From a virus: a stretch of 31,338 bases of DNA. The stretch is taken from positions 1 to 31,338 of the IMG/VR virus record IMGVR_UViG_3300009788_000237, one strand, 5' to 3'. The notes under the pieces were generated by a model. That model saw nothing but the letters and a program-made list of their open reading frames with translations. It ran no database searches and was not told the DNA's origin. Below are positions 7,276 to 15,222 of the stretch, one piece after another (positions within the stretch are counted from its first letter, which is position 1; each line of letters begins with the position of its first letter). Made by a program: the position numbers and the translations under genes.

Positions 7276-7700
7276 TGCCTATTAAAGATAATAAATCAAA
7301 CACTAATGTATATAGCCTTCAATCATTTGATGAAGCAGGTGGCGCGACTATTGTAACGACTGGTTTTGATACGGCTAATATTGACAATGGGGTTACTTTT
7401 TTTATTACAGTGACAAGTTCAGGAGATCCTGCTAATACAATTAGTTTAGATTCAGTAGAACAAAGTCCAGATAATGCTGTTTGGTCTGCCGTTCCTACGG
7501 AAAATCTAATAGGAGATATTACCAATCTTCAAAACGTCACCTTAGCGGATGTAACTGCAAGTGTGATAGGATCTTTAGGTGTATTTGGCGTTGAACGCTA
7601 TATCCGTTTTAATTTGAGTACCGATACTGCAAATACTGGCAATATGGCTGGGAATTTAAATCTAAATCTAGGAATTGAGATTAAACCTGGCGAAAAATAA
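7275..7700 (+). CDS. Possible capsid decoration protein, paralogue A
   Basis: This 141-residue beta-rich protein starts MPIKDNKSNTN and ends GIEIKPGEK. It shares its start (IKDN.SN), a middle pattern (NGVTF, then SVEQSPDN.VWSAVP..NLI) and its end (GIEIKP) with the gene at 8603, so the two are paralogues. Its position right after the major capsid gene suggests an abundant structural protein, such as a capsid decoration or head-fibre protein. I do not recognise a named family. Its start shares a base with the capsid stop (TAATG) and its stop does the same with the next micro-gene, so expression is probably coupled. Confidence 0.6.
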   Translation: MPIKDNKSNTNVYSLQSFDEAGGATIVTTGFDTANIDNGVTFFITVTSSGDPANTISLDSVEQSPDNAVWSAVPTENLIGDITNLQNVTLADVTASVIGSLGVFGVERYIRFNLSTDTANTGNMAGNLNLNLGIEIKPGEK

Positions 7701-7864
7701 TGGCGATTTCAGATATTAAATCTGATTTAACCACTATTTATTCTGATCTATTGGCAATATCTAGTGGATCAACAGTGTTTAGTTCGTCTATCAATATTAA
7801 AGATTATGATGATGGGGTTGAAACGATTAAATACTCTAAGTTGTGTAATTACTGCTGTTTTTGA
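7700..7864 (+). CDS. 54-codon gene of unknown function
   Basis: The ATG shares its first base with the stop of paralogue A (TAATG), as at several real junctions in this operon, and the frame runs to TGA at 7862-7864. The product begins MAISDIKSDLTTIYSDLLAI and ends with a Cys-rich tail (SKLCNYCCF). The N-terminal half looks like an amphipathic helix. There is no known homology. The base composition and codon use look like those of the flanking genes. It could also be the remains of a longer gene, because 30 bp of non-coding sequence follow before the connector. Confidence 0.5.
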   Translation: MAISDIKSDLTTIYSDLLAISSGSTVFSSSINIKDYDDGVETIKYSKLCNYCCF

Positions 7865-7894
7865 GATAAATGTTTAATTGTTTAAAGGTGAATT

Positions 7895-8587
7895 ATGTTA
7901 TCCAATATAGGATTTGTTACACAGGGGCGTCCTTTAGTTACTCCCAATGTAAGAGTAGCTCGCGTTGAACGTTATGAAGTTTTAATTCCTCCTTCTTTAG
8001 AGCCTTTAACATTAGATGAAGTTAAAGAATGGTTAAAAATCCCTGCTTCAGTTACTCAGGATGACAATATTTTAAGTTCTTTAATTATAGCGACCCGTAT
8101 ATTTTTTGAAAATTATACTAATCGTATATTAATAAATACTACTTTTCGTAATTTTAGTAATTGTTTTGCTCAAGCGTTTGAATTTTCTAGAGGTAAGTTG
8201 CAATCTTTAGAATCCTTTCAATACTTAGTAGATGGTTCATTTATTGATGTACCTATAGGGACTTATCAAGTTTTAAATGAAACATTTTATTGGCGTATCA
8301 TTTTTTCTCAATTTCAAAATTTACCTTCTAATAAAGATGATAATATTAACATCTATCAAGGGATAAGAACTGATTTTATAGCGGGTTTTGGACCTCTTCA
8401 AGCCGATATTCCTCAAGATATTAAGATAGGATTGTTAAATCATATTGCGGCGTTATACGAAAATAGAGGAGACTGTAATACTGGCGATTGTGTTTCATGT
8501 GCGGGAGCTTTGCCTCCCACTTCTAAGATGATATATAATAAATATCGCTATATGTCCGTATTTGGTGCTAAATATCGAGGTGTTTAA
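7895..8587 (+). CDS. Head-tail connector (HK97 gp6 / phiE125 gp8-like)
   Basis: The 230-residue protein carries the family signature of gp6-like adaptors: EPLTLDEVKEWLKI near residues 33-46, then DDNILSSLIIATRIFFENYTNR, and near the C-terminus FIAGFGPLQADIPQDIKIGLLNHIAALYE. These proteins form a ring below the portal and provide the platform for the head-closure protein. A GGTGAATT lies before the ATG. A Cys cluster (GDCNTGDCVSC) near the end is unusual and may be structural. Confidence 0.85.
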   Translation: MLSNIGFVTQGRPLVTPNVRVARVERYEVLIPPSLEPLTLDEVKEWLKIPASVTQDDNILSSLIIATRIFFENYTNRILINTTFRNFSNCFAQAFEFSRGKLQSLESFQYLVDGSFIDVPIGTYQVLNETFYWRIIFSQFQNLPSNKDDNINIYQGIRTDFIAGFGPLQADIPQDIKIGLLNHIAALYENRGDCNTGDCVSCAGALPPTSKMIYNKYRYMSVFGAKYRGV

Positions 8588-8602
8588 AATAAGGAGTAAA
8601 TA

Positions 8603-9058
8603 ATGGCTATTAAAGATAATCGTTCTAATTTAGAATTTATTCAATGGGGTTATCATGTTTATAATGATGTGCCCATCAGTACACCGGTAGTTTTTACTGA
8701 TATTGATACACGTTTATTTAATAATGGAATAACATTATGCCCTGTCATTAATTATAAAAGTTTTGGATCGCCTGTAGGCGTTACTATTACTTCATTTGAA
8801 CAAAGTGAAAATGCTGGAGGTCCTTATACTTCTATTCCTGATGATAATTTAATTTATGATGGGCCTGCCCCTTTTAGAAATACTTTACCTATTATTGGTA
8901 TTCCTTTAAAAACAACAGGTATTTTTGGGAATGCGCGATTTTTACAAATTACGATGTCTTTAAATGTACCTGTATCTGCAAGTAATTTTGTAGCAGTAGG
9001 ATTATGGGGAATAATGGGGATAGAAATTAAACCTTATGATAATAACCAATATTATTAA
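8603..9058 (+). CDS. Possible capsid decoration protein, paralogue B
   Basis: This 151-residue beta-rich protein starts MAIKDNRSNLEF and repeats the pattern of the gene at 7275: an NNGITL strand, then SFEQSENAGGPYTSIPDDNL, and GIEIKPYD near the C-terminus. It most likely arose by duplication, with the connector gene and a micro-gene now lying between the copies. The role is unknown; a decoration or head-fibre protein is inferred from position and fold type only. AAGGAG stands 8 nt before the ATG. Confidence 0.6.
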   Translation: MAIKDNRSNLEFIQWGYHVYNDVPISTPVVFTDIDTRLFNNGITLCPVINYKSFGSPVGVTITSFEQSENAGGPYTSIPDDNLIYDGPAPFRNTLPIIGIPLKTTGIFGNARFLQITMSLNVPVSASNFVAVGLWGIMGIEIKPYDNNQYY

Positions 9059-9070
9059 TAGAGGTACTTA

Positions 9071-9469
9071 ATGGCGAAATGTGTAAAATTACAAAGAACT
9101 AAAACTCAAGTATGTACGGGTAATTTAGATAAATTAATTGAGATTTATCAAAGAGATATAGAACCCCCTTTAAATTCTTTTATAGCAGATCCAGATTATA
9201 CCGAAACTTTTACTCTTCTTTATACGGTTTGGTCGATGATTCAGACGCCAAAAGGTAAAGTTATTTTTGATGATGTTGGTACGGAAAAACGTATCACTAA
9301 TGTATTTTATACTCGATATTTACCGGATATTACTTCTCAAAATTGGATCGTTTATAATGGGCAGCGGTATGATATTGAACGAGTAAAAAATTTAGAAGAA
9401 AATAACCTTTATTTAGAAATCGCCACTATCATTCGTGGTGATGATACAAAAGCAGCGAGTGAAGCATGA
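9071..9469 (+). CDS. Head-closure / head-tail joining protein
   Basis: The 132-residue product fits the small head-tail joining family (SPP1 gp16-like): GNLDKLIEIYQRD near residues 17-29, a central LYTVWSMIQTPKGKVIF, then the strand DITSQNWIVYNGQRYDIERV and a final beta segment YLEIATIIRG. Such proteins plug the connector after packaging and receive the tail. It lies between the gp6-like connector and the gp10-like tail-completion gene, as in HK97-like phages, and overlaps the latter by 4 nt (ATGA). Confidence 0.75.
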   Translation: MAKCVKLQRTKTQVCTGNLDKLIEIYQRDIEPPLNSFIADPDYTETFTLLYTVWSMIQTPKGKVIFDDVGTEKRITNVFYTRYLPDITSQNWIVYNGQRYDIERVKNLEENNLYLEIATIIRGDDTKAASEA

Positions 9470-9942
9470 TTGATATTATTTCTAATAAAAATAATGATAA
9501 AATATTTAAGCATTTAAGCGCTTTAGATCAACATTATAGGTCAGGCATTCATCAAGCTTATATTGTAATTGGTAAATATTTAGAGCGTACTAATCGGGAT
9601 GATTTTAGAGCTAAAAAGAATGGGCTTTTATATCGAATACGTATTAATGGGCGTATTATTAATCATCGAGCATCTGCACCTGGAGAACCTCCTGCACGTT
9701 TGACGGGTAATTTAGAAAAAACAATTAAGACTAAAACATCTGGGTTTACTCAAATGGAGTATAGTGCTGGTGGAGGAAGAGTTAATTATGCTCGTTATTT
9801 AGAAGAAGGGACGAAAAAGAATAATGAAGGAAAAAGAAAGATGGAACCTAGACCTTTTATGAGTAAGGCTATTCGAGATAATGAAGGAAAAAGTGTGATT
9901 ACTTTTTATCGTCAAATAGGGAGGAGGTTACGATGCGAATAG
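9466..9942 (+). CDS. HK97 gp10-like tail-completion protein
   Basis: The 158-residue protein contains the gp10-family signature: RASAPGEPPARLTGNLEKTI at about 68-87, followed by VNYARYLEEGTKKN and the C-terminal MEPRPFMSKAIRDNE. Members complete the head-tail interface. The N-terminal half is helical. The start overlaps the previous stop by 4 nt and the end overlaps the next gene by 10 nt, so the whole connector block appears translationally coupled. Confidence 0.85.
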   Translation: MIDIISNKNNDKIFKHLSALDQHYRSGIHQAYIVIGKYLERTNRDDFRAKKNGLLYRIRINGRIINHRASAPGEPPARLTGNLEKTIKTKTSGFTQMEYSAGGGRVNYARYLEEGTKKNNEGKRKMEPRPFMSKAIRDNEGKSVITFYRQIGRRLRCE

Positions 9943-11045
9943 CGCCTATTGTCAATCAATTAGCCGCGTATCTTCCTTTTTTTACGGATAAATTTACGGA
10001 TACTTTGGATATTATATCAGCTAGTCAGAGTGAAGGGATAGCGACTATTGAGACCTCTACTCCACACGGTTTAGTAGTAGGATCAACGTTTGTAGCAACA
10101 GGAATTGTTCCTTTAATACCTGTTAATAATTTGACATTGATTAATACTGATCAGGTTATTGTTAGAACTCTTTTAGATAATGGGTTGGTAAGCACCTATG
10201 ATTTTAAAACTAATAAACCTAAAAATGTAGCTCCTCCAAATTTATACATTCAAGATGTTATAGAACCAGCTTATAATGGTGAATTTCCTATCGTGGATGT
10301 CCCAAACCGTTTTGCCGCTATTTATCAATTACCTACGGCTCCTGTGTTACCGCCGACAGCAAGTGGTAATTTGCTTAGATATGCGGCAAATGGTTATGTA
10401 GGGTTAAAAACTGTGACAAACGTTATTGACACTACCACCTTTGAATATGCGATTGATAGTAATCAACCTGAAACAACTACTAATACTGGTTTGATTCATA
10501 CAAAAGCTCGTATTAGTGGAGTGGTAGATTTAACCCGAGCTGAAGATTCTTATACTCGCCAAGGAAGTGATCAATATTGGTTATTTGTTACTCAAAATGA
10601 TAGTTTTGCTTCAAAAGATCGTAATACATTGAATGATGGGCTGACTACTATTAAATCTACAGTTGATTATAGGCAACGTTTAATCGATAGTATTAATGTA
10701 TTTGTCTTTGTTCCTACGAGTGAACAACTTAGCGCTAGAGCTGCTATTGATGCGTTAGAAGATATTAAGATAGCCCTTTTTAAAACATTGGTACGTTTTA
10801 AGGCTCCCATTGAATATGACGCTCAAAGTTCATTTCAATTATTTTTTGATTCGGTTAATACGGTGGGTTATACTACTGCATATGTGGTTCAACAGTTTAT
10901 TTTTCAAGGGGATTATGATATCACGTATTATGATACTTTTGATTCTGGTTTATATTCTCCTTTTAGAGATATTACTGCAAGTAGTTTAATAAATGGAGAA
11001 AATTATTTATGGTCATCAAATTTGGACGTTGACCCTGACTTTTAA
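9933..11045 (+). CDS. Probable tail terminator (Mu gp37-like) with Ig-like insertion
   Basis: The 370-residue protein occupies the place of the tail terminator, between the gp10-like gene and the sheath. The N-terminus (MRIAPIVNQLAAYLPFFTD) and the C-terminal part (VVDLTRAEDSYTRQGSDQYW to FDITASS) look like a tail-end cap protein. Between about 30 and 185 lies a beta-rich insertion with IATIETSTPHGLVVGSTFVA, YNGEFPIVDV and TTFEYAIDS. The same pattern occurs in the baseplate J-like protein at 18559 and is typical of Ig-like phage surface modules. This explains its length, about twice that expected for the family. The call rests on order more than on sequence. Confidence 0.6.
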   Translation: MRIAPIVNQLAAYLPFFTDKFTDTLDIISASQSEGIATIETSTPHGLVVGSTFVATGIVPLIPVNNLTLINTDQVIVRTLLDNGLVSTYDFKTNKPKNVAPPNLYIQDVIEPAYNGEFPIVDVPNRFAAIYQLPTAPVLPPTASGNLLRYAANGYVGLKTVTNVIDTTTFEYAIDSNQPETTTNTGLIHTKARISGVVDLTRAEDSYTRQGSDQYWLFVTQNDSFASKDRNTLNDGLTTIKSTVDYRQRLIDSINVFVFVPTSEQLSARAAIDALEDIKIALFKTLVRFKAPIEYDAQSSFQLFFDSVNTVGYTTAYVVQQFIFQGDYDITYYDTFDSGLYSPFRDITASSLINGENYLWSSNLDVDPDF

Positions 11046-11084
11046 TTAAGGTAAGATGAATAAAGAATTTAGGAGGATTTTAAG

Positions 11085-12638
11085 ATGTCAATAGTGTCAT
11101 TACCCAAAACTACGTTTAATTTAACGGTTGCGCCTCAACCTATTGAAAATAGTCCTCAAAAAGTATTATTTTTAGGACAGCAAGTTACAGATACTAGCAC
11201 TGATCGAGAATTGATTACAAATATTCAACCTAATGGTCAAGAAGATACTCTCTTTGGACGTAAAAGCATGTTGGCTGCAATGATTCGAGCCTATCGGGAA
11301 TTGGATACTATTAATAGAGTTGATGCTATTCCTTTTAATGATGCAGTGGGGGCCGTAGCTGCCACCTCTACGGTCACATTTGTTGGAACTGCGACTGCTT
11401 CTGGTACTATTATATTTTATATTCAGTCTAAAGTTAAGTTTGTATTTAATGTCCCCGTTGCGGTGGGAGATACTGATTTAATTTTGGCAGCGGCTTTTGC
11501 ATCATTAGTGAATACTAATGATGAAATTTTAGTGAGCGCTACTGATAATTTGGATGGAACTGTAACTTTAACGGTAGCAAATGAAGGCACCGTTGGAAAT
11601 TTCATTACTATTGAGCAATCTGGAAGTGTAGGGGGGATTGTTTCTAGTATTACAGCTTTTGCAGGAGGAACAACAGATCCTACTATTACAGGCGCTATTT
11701 TTGATCAAGTAGGAGATACACGTTACAATACTATTGTTTATCCGGCTCAATATGATAAAAGTGTTATTGCGACCTTTTTAAATAATAGATTTAACCCTAC
11801 AAACGCAATAGAAGATGGAGTAGGAGTGACTAGTCAAACTGATACTCAAGTAAATTTAGAAACCGAAGCTGATAGTTTAAATAGTCAAAGTATGGTTTTA
11901 TTAGGGAATAAACCCGTTTCTTCTACAAATTATGAAGGAAGTGCTTTATTTGAGTATGATCCGGTTATTTCGTCTTATTGGGCAGCCATTAGAAGTTTAC
12001 GTTTAACTCTAGGTGTTAATATTCCTAATTTTTTAATAGGACCTCTTTTAGCTAATAATCCTGTTGGAGGGCCGAGAGTGGCTGCAATTCCTTATTTTAA
12101 TACTCCGATTTCTACTTTAGCTACTATTAATACGGCAAATGGATGGACGCGGGTGGAACAGAATTCTTTAAATGATAATGGTGTATCATTTGCGGGCAAT
12201 AATATTGCCAATAATGAAGTCATTGAAGGACAGATGGTAACTACCTATCTTAATAATACTCAAGGTCAACCAGATACTTCTTATAAATTTTTAAATACTG
12301 TAGATACAGGAAGTCAAATTAGAGAATTTTTCTTTAATAATAATAAAAATGAATATGCTCAAGCGGTTTTAACTGATGGCGATGTAGTGGCCTCTTATCA
12401 AGTTAATGTTGATTCATTTAACGCTTTTCAATTGTCATTATATAAATTATTAAGTGAAGACCCTTATAATTTGACCGTGGCGGGATCAGATTTTTATGAA
12501 TTCTTTAAAAACAATATTCAAACTACTTTCGATTTAGCTAGCGGTACTATCACTACCGTTATGATAGTTCCCATTGTATCTCAAGTACGAGCTATTAACG
12601 GAACAGTTGAAATAGCATTTAATGTAGTAACAGGATAA
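11085..12638 (+). CDS. Contractile tail sheath protein (Mu gpL-like)
   Basis: The 517-residue protein is of the size and in the position of a sheath subunit, directly before the tube gene. The N-terminal region (SPQKVLFLGQQ, LFGRKSMLAAMIRAYRELD) and the region around 230-290 (YNTIVYPAQYDKSVIATFLN and SQSMVLLGNK) fit Mu-type sheaths, and the C-terminal domain ends in a beta strand (VEIAFNVVTG) of the kind that links neighbouring sheath subunits. Residues 110-200 form an extra beta-rich domain (ATSTVTFVGTATASGTI, DNLDGTVTLTVANEGTVGN), probably exposed on the tail surface. A strong AGGAGGA precedes the ATG. It shows that the phage is a myovirus. Confidence 0.88.
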   Translation: MSIVSLPKTTFNLTVAPQPIENSPQKVLFLGQQVTDTSTDRELITNIQPNGQEDTLFGRKSMLAAMIRAYRELDTINRVDAIPFNDAVGAVAATSTVTFVGTATASGTIIFYIQSKVKFVFNVPVAVGDTDLILAAAFASLVNTNDEILVSATDNLDGTVTLTVANEGTVGNFITIEQSGSVGGIVSSITAFAGGTTDPTITGAIFDQVGDTRYNTIVYPAQYDKSVIATFLNNRFNPTNAIEDGVGVTSQTDTQVNLETEADSLNSQSMVLLGNKPVSSTNYEGSALFEYDPVISSYWAAIRSLRLTLGVNIPNFLIGPLLANNPVGGPRVAAIPYFNTPISTLATINTANGWTRVEQNSLNDNGVSFAGNNIANNEVIEGQMVTTYLNNTQGQPDTSYKFLNTVDTGSQIREFFFNNNKNEYAQAVLTDGDVVASYQVNVDSFNAFQLSLYKLLSEDPYNLTVAGSDFYEFFKNNIQTTFDLASGTITTVMIVPIVSQVRAINGTVEIAFNVVTG

Positions 12639-12651
12639 ATGAGGTAAAATT

Positions 12652-13035
12652 ATGGCTAATGCAATTACAATACCTTCGGTACAAGTAAATGGTCAATATT
12701 TAGGAATTGTTCCTAATTCTTTAAAAGTTATTAGAGGTAAAGGGACCACCGAAGTAAAAGCCCAATCATTTGGTTCGAGCGTCCAACCCGTTTTTGAGAC
12801 TAATCAGGAAGAAGCAATCGGACACATCACAGTGCAAGTTTATCCTACTGATACGACTATTAATCAAATTCGACAATTTCAAGATTTAGGATCTACATTG
12901 CGTGTAGATATTATAGATCCTGAAAGCGGCACTCCTCGCAGTATGCGGCCTGCGGTAGTGTGCAATGATCCTAATTTAGAATTAGGAGCAGATCAAACTA
13001 TTACAGTTGAATTTAAAGGATCTGCTGTAGTTTAA
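12652..13035 (+). CDS. Tail tube protein (Mu gpM-like)
   Basis: The 127-residue protein fits the Mu-type tube family in size, in beta-rich character and in motifs: VNGQYLGIVPNSLKV near residues 13-27, then GKGTTEVKAQSFGSS, and a C-terminal strand with DQTITVEFKG. Hexameric rings stack inside the sheath to form the channel for DNA. It follows the sheath after 13 bp and a GAGGTAAA binding site. Sheath and tube as neighbours confirm the contractile tail. Confidence 0.9.
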   Translation: MANAITIPSVQVNGQYLGIVPNSLKVIRGKGTTEVKAQSFGSSVQPVFETNQEEAIGHITVQVYPTDTTINQIRQFQDLGSTLRVDIIDPESGTPRSMRPAVVCNDPNLELGADQTITVEFKGSAVV

Positions 13036-13057
13036 TTTATTTAAAAAGAGGTAACAC

Positions 13058-13507
13058 ATGTATAAAGATTTTTTTGAATTTAAATTAACTCAACCAATTA
13101 ATCAAGAAATTAAAGAATTGGTACTCTATGCTCCGAGAAATATTCATCGTCCTTTAATGGGTAAGCTTGATTCAATGTTAATGAATGGAATGATGAGATT
13201 TCAACAGTCTCAAGTCGTTGATTCTTCTACAACGGTTTCTACTTCAGAAAGTGATAACCCTTTTGAAGATGTTGAACCTTTACAAATAGTAGCTATGTTG
13301 AAAGCTGTTCCTTCTGACACTTATGATTTTTTCCCAATTTTTTGTGAAGTTTTTAGAGATTTAATATTATCTGACGAAATATGTAAAGTAAAATCAGATA
13401 ACGCAAAAATCGCTCCTGGATATTTTGATAAAATGTCTTATCAAGACGCTGATAGATTAATGGGGGAATACATTAAGAATTTTTTTACCTTATCCGTTTC
13501 TTTATAA
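13058..13507 (+). CDS. Tail assembly chaperone (Mu gp41-like), 0-frame product
   Basis: The 149-residue protein lies between the tube and the tape-measure genes, where tailed phages encode the chaperone that coats the tape measure. It begins MYKDFFEFKLTQPINQE and is mostly helical after residue 70. Ribosomes that stay in frame end at TAA 13505-13507. A run of seven T (13480-13486) placed as T-TTT-TTT near the end of the frame allows a -1 shift into a further 62 codons; see the frameshift entries. The pairing is conserved in many phages (lambda G and GT). Confidence 0.78.
   Translation: MYKDFFEFKLTQPINQEIKELVLYAPRNIHRPLMGKLDSMLMNGMMRFQQSQVVDSSTTVSTSESDNPFEDVEPLQIVAMLKAVPSDTYDFFPIFCEVFRDLILSDEICKVKSDNAKIAPGYFDKMSYQDADRLMGEYIKNFFTLSVSL
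13462..13486 (+). promoter_or_regulatory. Programmed -1 frameshift signal
   Basis: The heptamer T-TTT-TTT occupies 13480-13486 exactly in the X-XXY-YYZ register of the chaperone frame, following AAT (13478-13480). A Shine-Dalgarno-like GGGGGA lies at 13462-13467, 12 nt upstream, a distance known to stimulate -1 shifting in bacteria (as in dnaX). After the shift the ribosome reads TAC and continues to the stop at 13672-13674, right before the tape-measure start. Confidence 0.75.
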
Positions 13508-13674
13508 ATTCGTATGATGATTTAATATGTTTTTTATTAAAATTTTATGAAGGAGGGGTAAGTTTTAACGAGGTAGAGAAAATGACGGTGCACCAAATAT
13601 TAATGTTAAAAAAATATGCGGATAAACATCTTGCACATGAACGTCAAGAGATGGCAAAAGCAAGGAAGAGATAA
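13486..13674 (+). CDS. Frameshift extension of the tail assembly chaperone
   Basis: After a -1 slip at 13480-13486, the frame stays open for 62 codons and ends at TAA 13672-13674. Joined to the first 143 residues this gives a protein of about 205 residues, equivalent to lambda gpGT. The extension begins YLIRFFINSYDDLICFLLKF and ends in a basic, helical segment (LMLKKYADKHLAHERQEMAK). The last base of its stop is followed at once by the tape-measure ATG. An internal ATG at 13582 with a weak GAGGTAGAG could also give a 30-residue free product, but the uninterrupted -1 frame favours the fusion. Confidence 0.75.
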   Translation, partial: YLIRFFINSYDDLICFLLKFYEGGVSFNEVEKMTVHQILMLKKYADKHLAHERQEMAKARKR

Positions 13675-15222
13675 ATGGCTACATCTAATAAAATAGTTTA
13701 TACTTTTGTCGCCATTGATAAATTTACTGAAACTGCTAATAAAATACGTAAATCTATCAAAGATTTAAATAAACAATTTAAATCTTCCTCTTCGTCTATT
13801 AATGAAAAGTTTTCTAAACCTTTAGAAAAAGCTAAAAAAGTTACTGAAGCAACTAATAATGTATTGAAAGATGTAGTTGCTACTTTTAATAAAGCTCCGG
13901 CACCAGTAGAACGTACAGGTAATATTGTTTCACGTTTTACAAATAAAATAAGCAATGCGACCAAACATATTAGTGGATTTTCTAAAAAATTTGATAAATG
14001 GGCTGATATGTTCGGAATGCAAGCATATTTTAAATATATGAATATTGCTTTACCTATGACAATTCTAGCGCATTTAGGGTTAAAGTATTCTCAATCTTTA
14101 GAATCAGCTAAAATATCTATGGATTCTTTATTTAGTAATGTTAAAGGGTATGCGAAATATCAAAAAATTATCTCTCAAGATGCAGCAAAATGGGCTTTAA
14201 AATCTCCTTTTTCTGAAGCTGAATATATGCAAGCCACGGCTGCAATTGCTCGAAGAACTGAGAATATTCAAGTGGCGGCTAAATTCATGCCGCAAGTAGT
14301 AGGATATGCTGCTGCTATGGGGCATTTTCAAAAAGGTCAATTAGTTCCTACTGCTACTAAACTAATGAGTCAGATTATTAGCGGCCAGATAGGAGAACTT
14401 CCTATTAGCACGGCTCAACAGGAATCCCTACGTCATATTTTAACTGGTCCGGCATATTCTAGAATGCAGCGAGCCATGCAATGGTTCCAAGCTCATCCAG
14501 AAATATTTAAGAAAGCTTTATCAAAAGAGCTTCATACGTCTTATGTTCAATCGGCTATTTTAACTACTCAATTAAATAAATTAAGTGGGGTTATCGTCCA
14601 AACGATGGAACCTGCTATTGAAAGTTTAACTAACTTTTTTGTTAAATATTTGCCAAAGATTGAAGGATGGATTAGAGCACATAAAAAGTTGATAGTAGTG
14701 ATGGGTAAAATCAGCATTATAGTGATGGGGTTATTAGGAGGATTGATCGCCATTGGGGCTGCATTAGGAGCTGTTGCTATCATTATGGCAGCTTTTGAAA
14801 CTATTCCTATTGTTGCAGTTTTTGCAGCTATTGGATTAGCTATTATGGGAATAGTAAGTGCCGTTGGAATATTTTATCCTCAATTAAAAAATTGGTTAAT
14901 TGAAGGTTTCACTAATCTACAAGCTGAAATTAGCGGAGCAACTAGCGCTTTAAAAGAATTTTATTATGAACTTTCCCATCCAGTTACAAGTGCTAAAGGA
15001 TTATTTCATAGTTTTAAAGATTTTGTTACTGGGAAATCTCAAAATCAAGATTTAAATCCTTCTTATATCTTAAATACTTTAGGAGTGACAAGTACACATG
15101 GGGTAGTTGATGTTTATGTAAGTTCAGATCATCCTAATACGGTCGTTGCTGGAAAGGGAGATGTTAAAATCCATCATCATGGAAGAACTGGACGTAATAC
15201 AGGGAGTTATAATCACGTATGA
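13675..15222 (+). CDS. Tail tape-measure protein
   Basis: The 515-residue protein has the features of a tape measure: a helical, coiled-coil N-terminus (TETANKIRKSIKDLNKQFK), a region similar to the tape measures of prophages (LPMTILAHLGLKYSQSLESA to FSEAEYMQATAAIARR), and two hydrophobic segments near 342-365 and 372-400 (MGLLGGLIAIGAALGAVAII and VFAAIGLAIMGIVSAVGIF). Such segments may enter the host membrane during DNA ejection. By the usual rule of about 0.15 nm per residue, the tail should be short, roughly 75-80 nm. It begins one base after the frameshift stop and overlaps the next gene by 4 nt. Confidence 0.85.
   Translation: MATSNKIVYTFVAIDKFTETANKIRKSIKDLNKQFKSSSSSINEKFSKPLEKAKKVTEATNNVLKDVVATFNKAPAPVERTGNIVSRFTNKISNATKHISGFSKKFDKWADMFGMQAYFKYMNIALPMTILAHLGLKYSQSLESAKISMDSLFSNVKGYAKYQKIISQDAAKWALKSPFSEAEYMQATAAIARRTENIQVAAKFMPQVVGYAAAMGHFQKGQLVPTATKLMSQIISGQIGELPISTAQQESLRHILTGPAYSRMQRAMQWFQAHPEIFKKALSKELHTSYVQSAILTTQLNKLSGVIVQTMEPAIESLTNFFVKYLPKIEGWIRAHKKLIVVMGKISIIVMGLLGGLIAIGAALGAVAIIMAAFETIPIVAVFAAIGLAIMGIVSAVGIFYPQLKNWLIEGFTNLQAEISGATSALKEFYYELSHPVTSAKGLFHSFKDFVTGKSQNQDLNPSYILNTLGVTSTHGVVDVYVSSDHPNTVVAGKGDVKIHHHGRTGRNTGSYNHV

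Noticed and set aside
13582-13674. Stand-alone 30-codon gene before the tape measure
   Set aside because: The same frame is open back to the slippery site, so a frameshift extension explains it better; separate initiation is not excluded.
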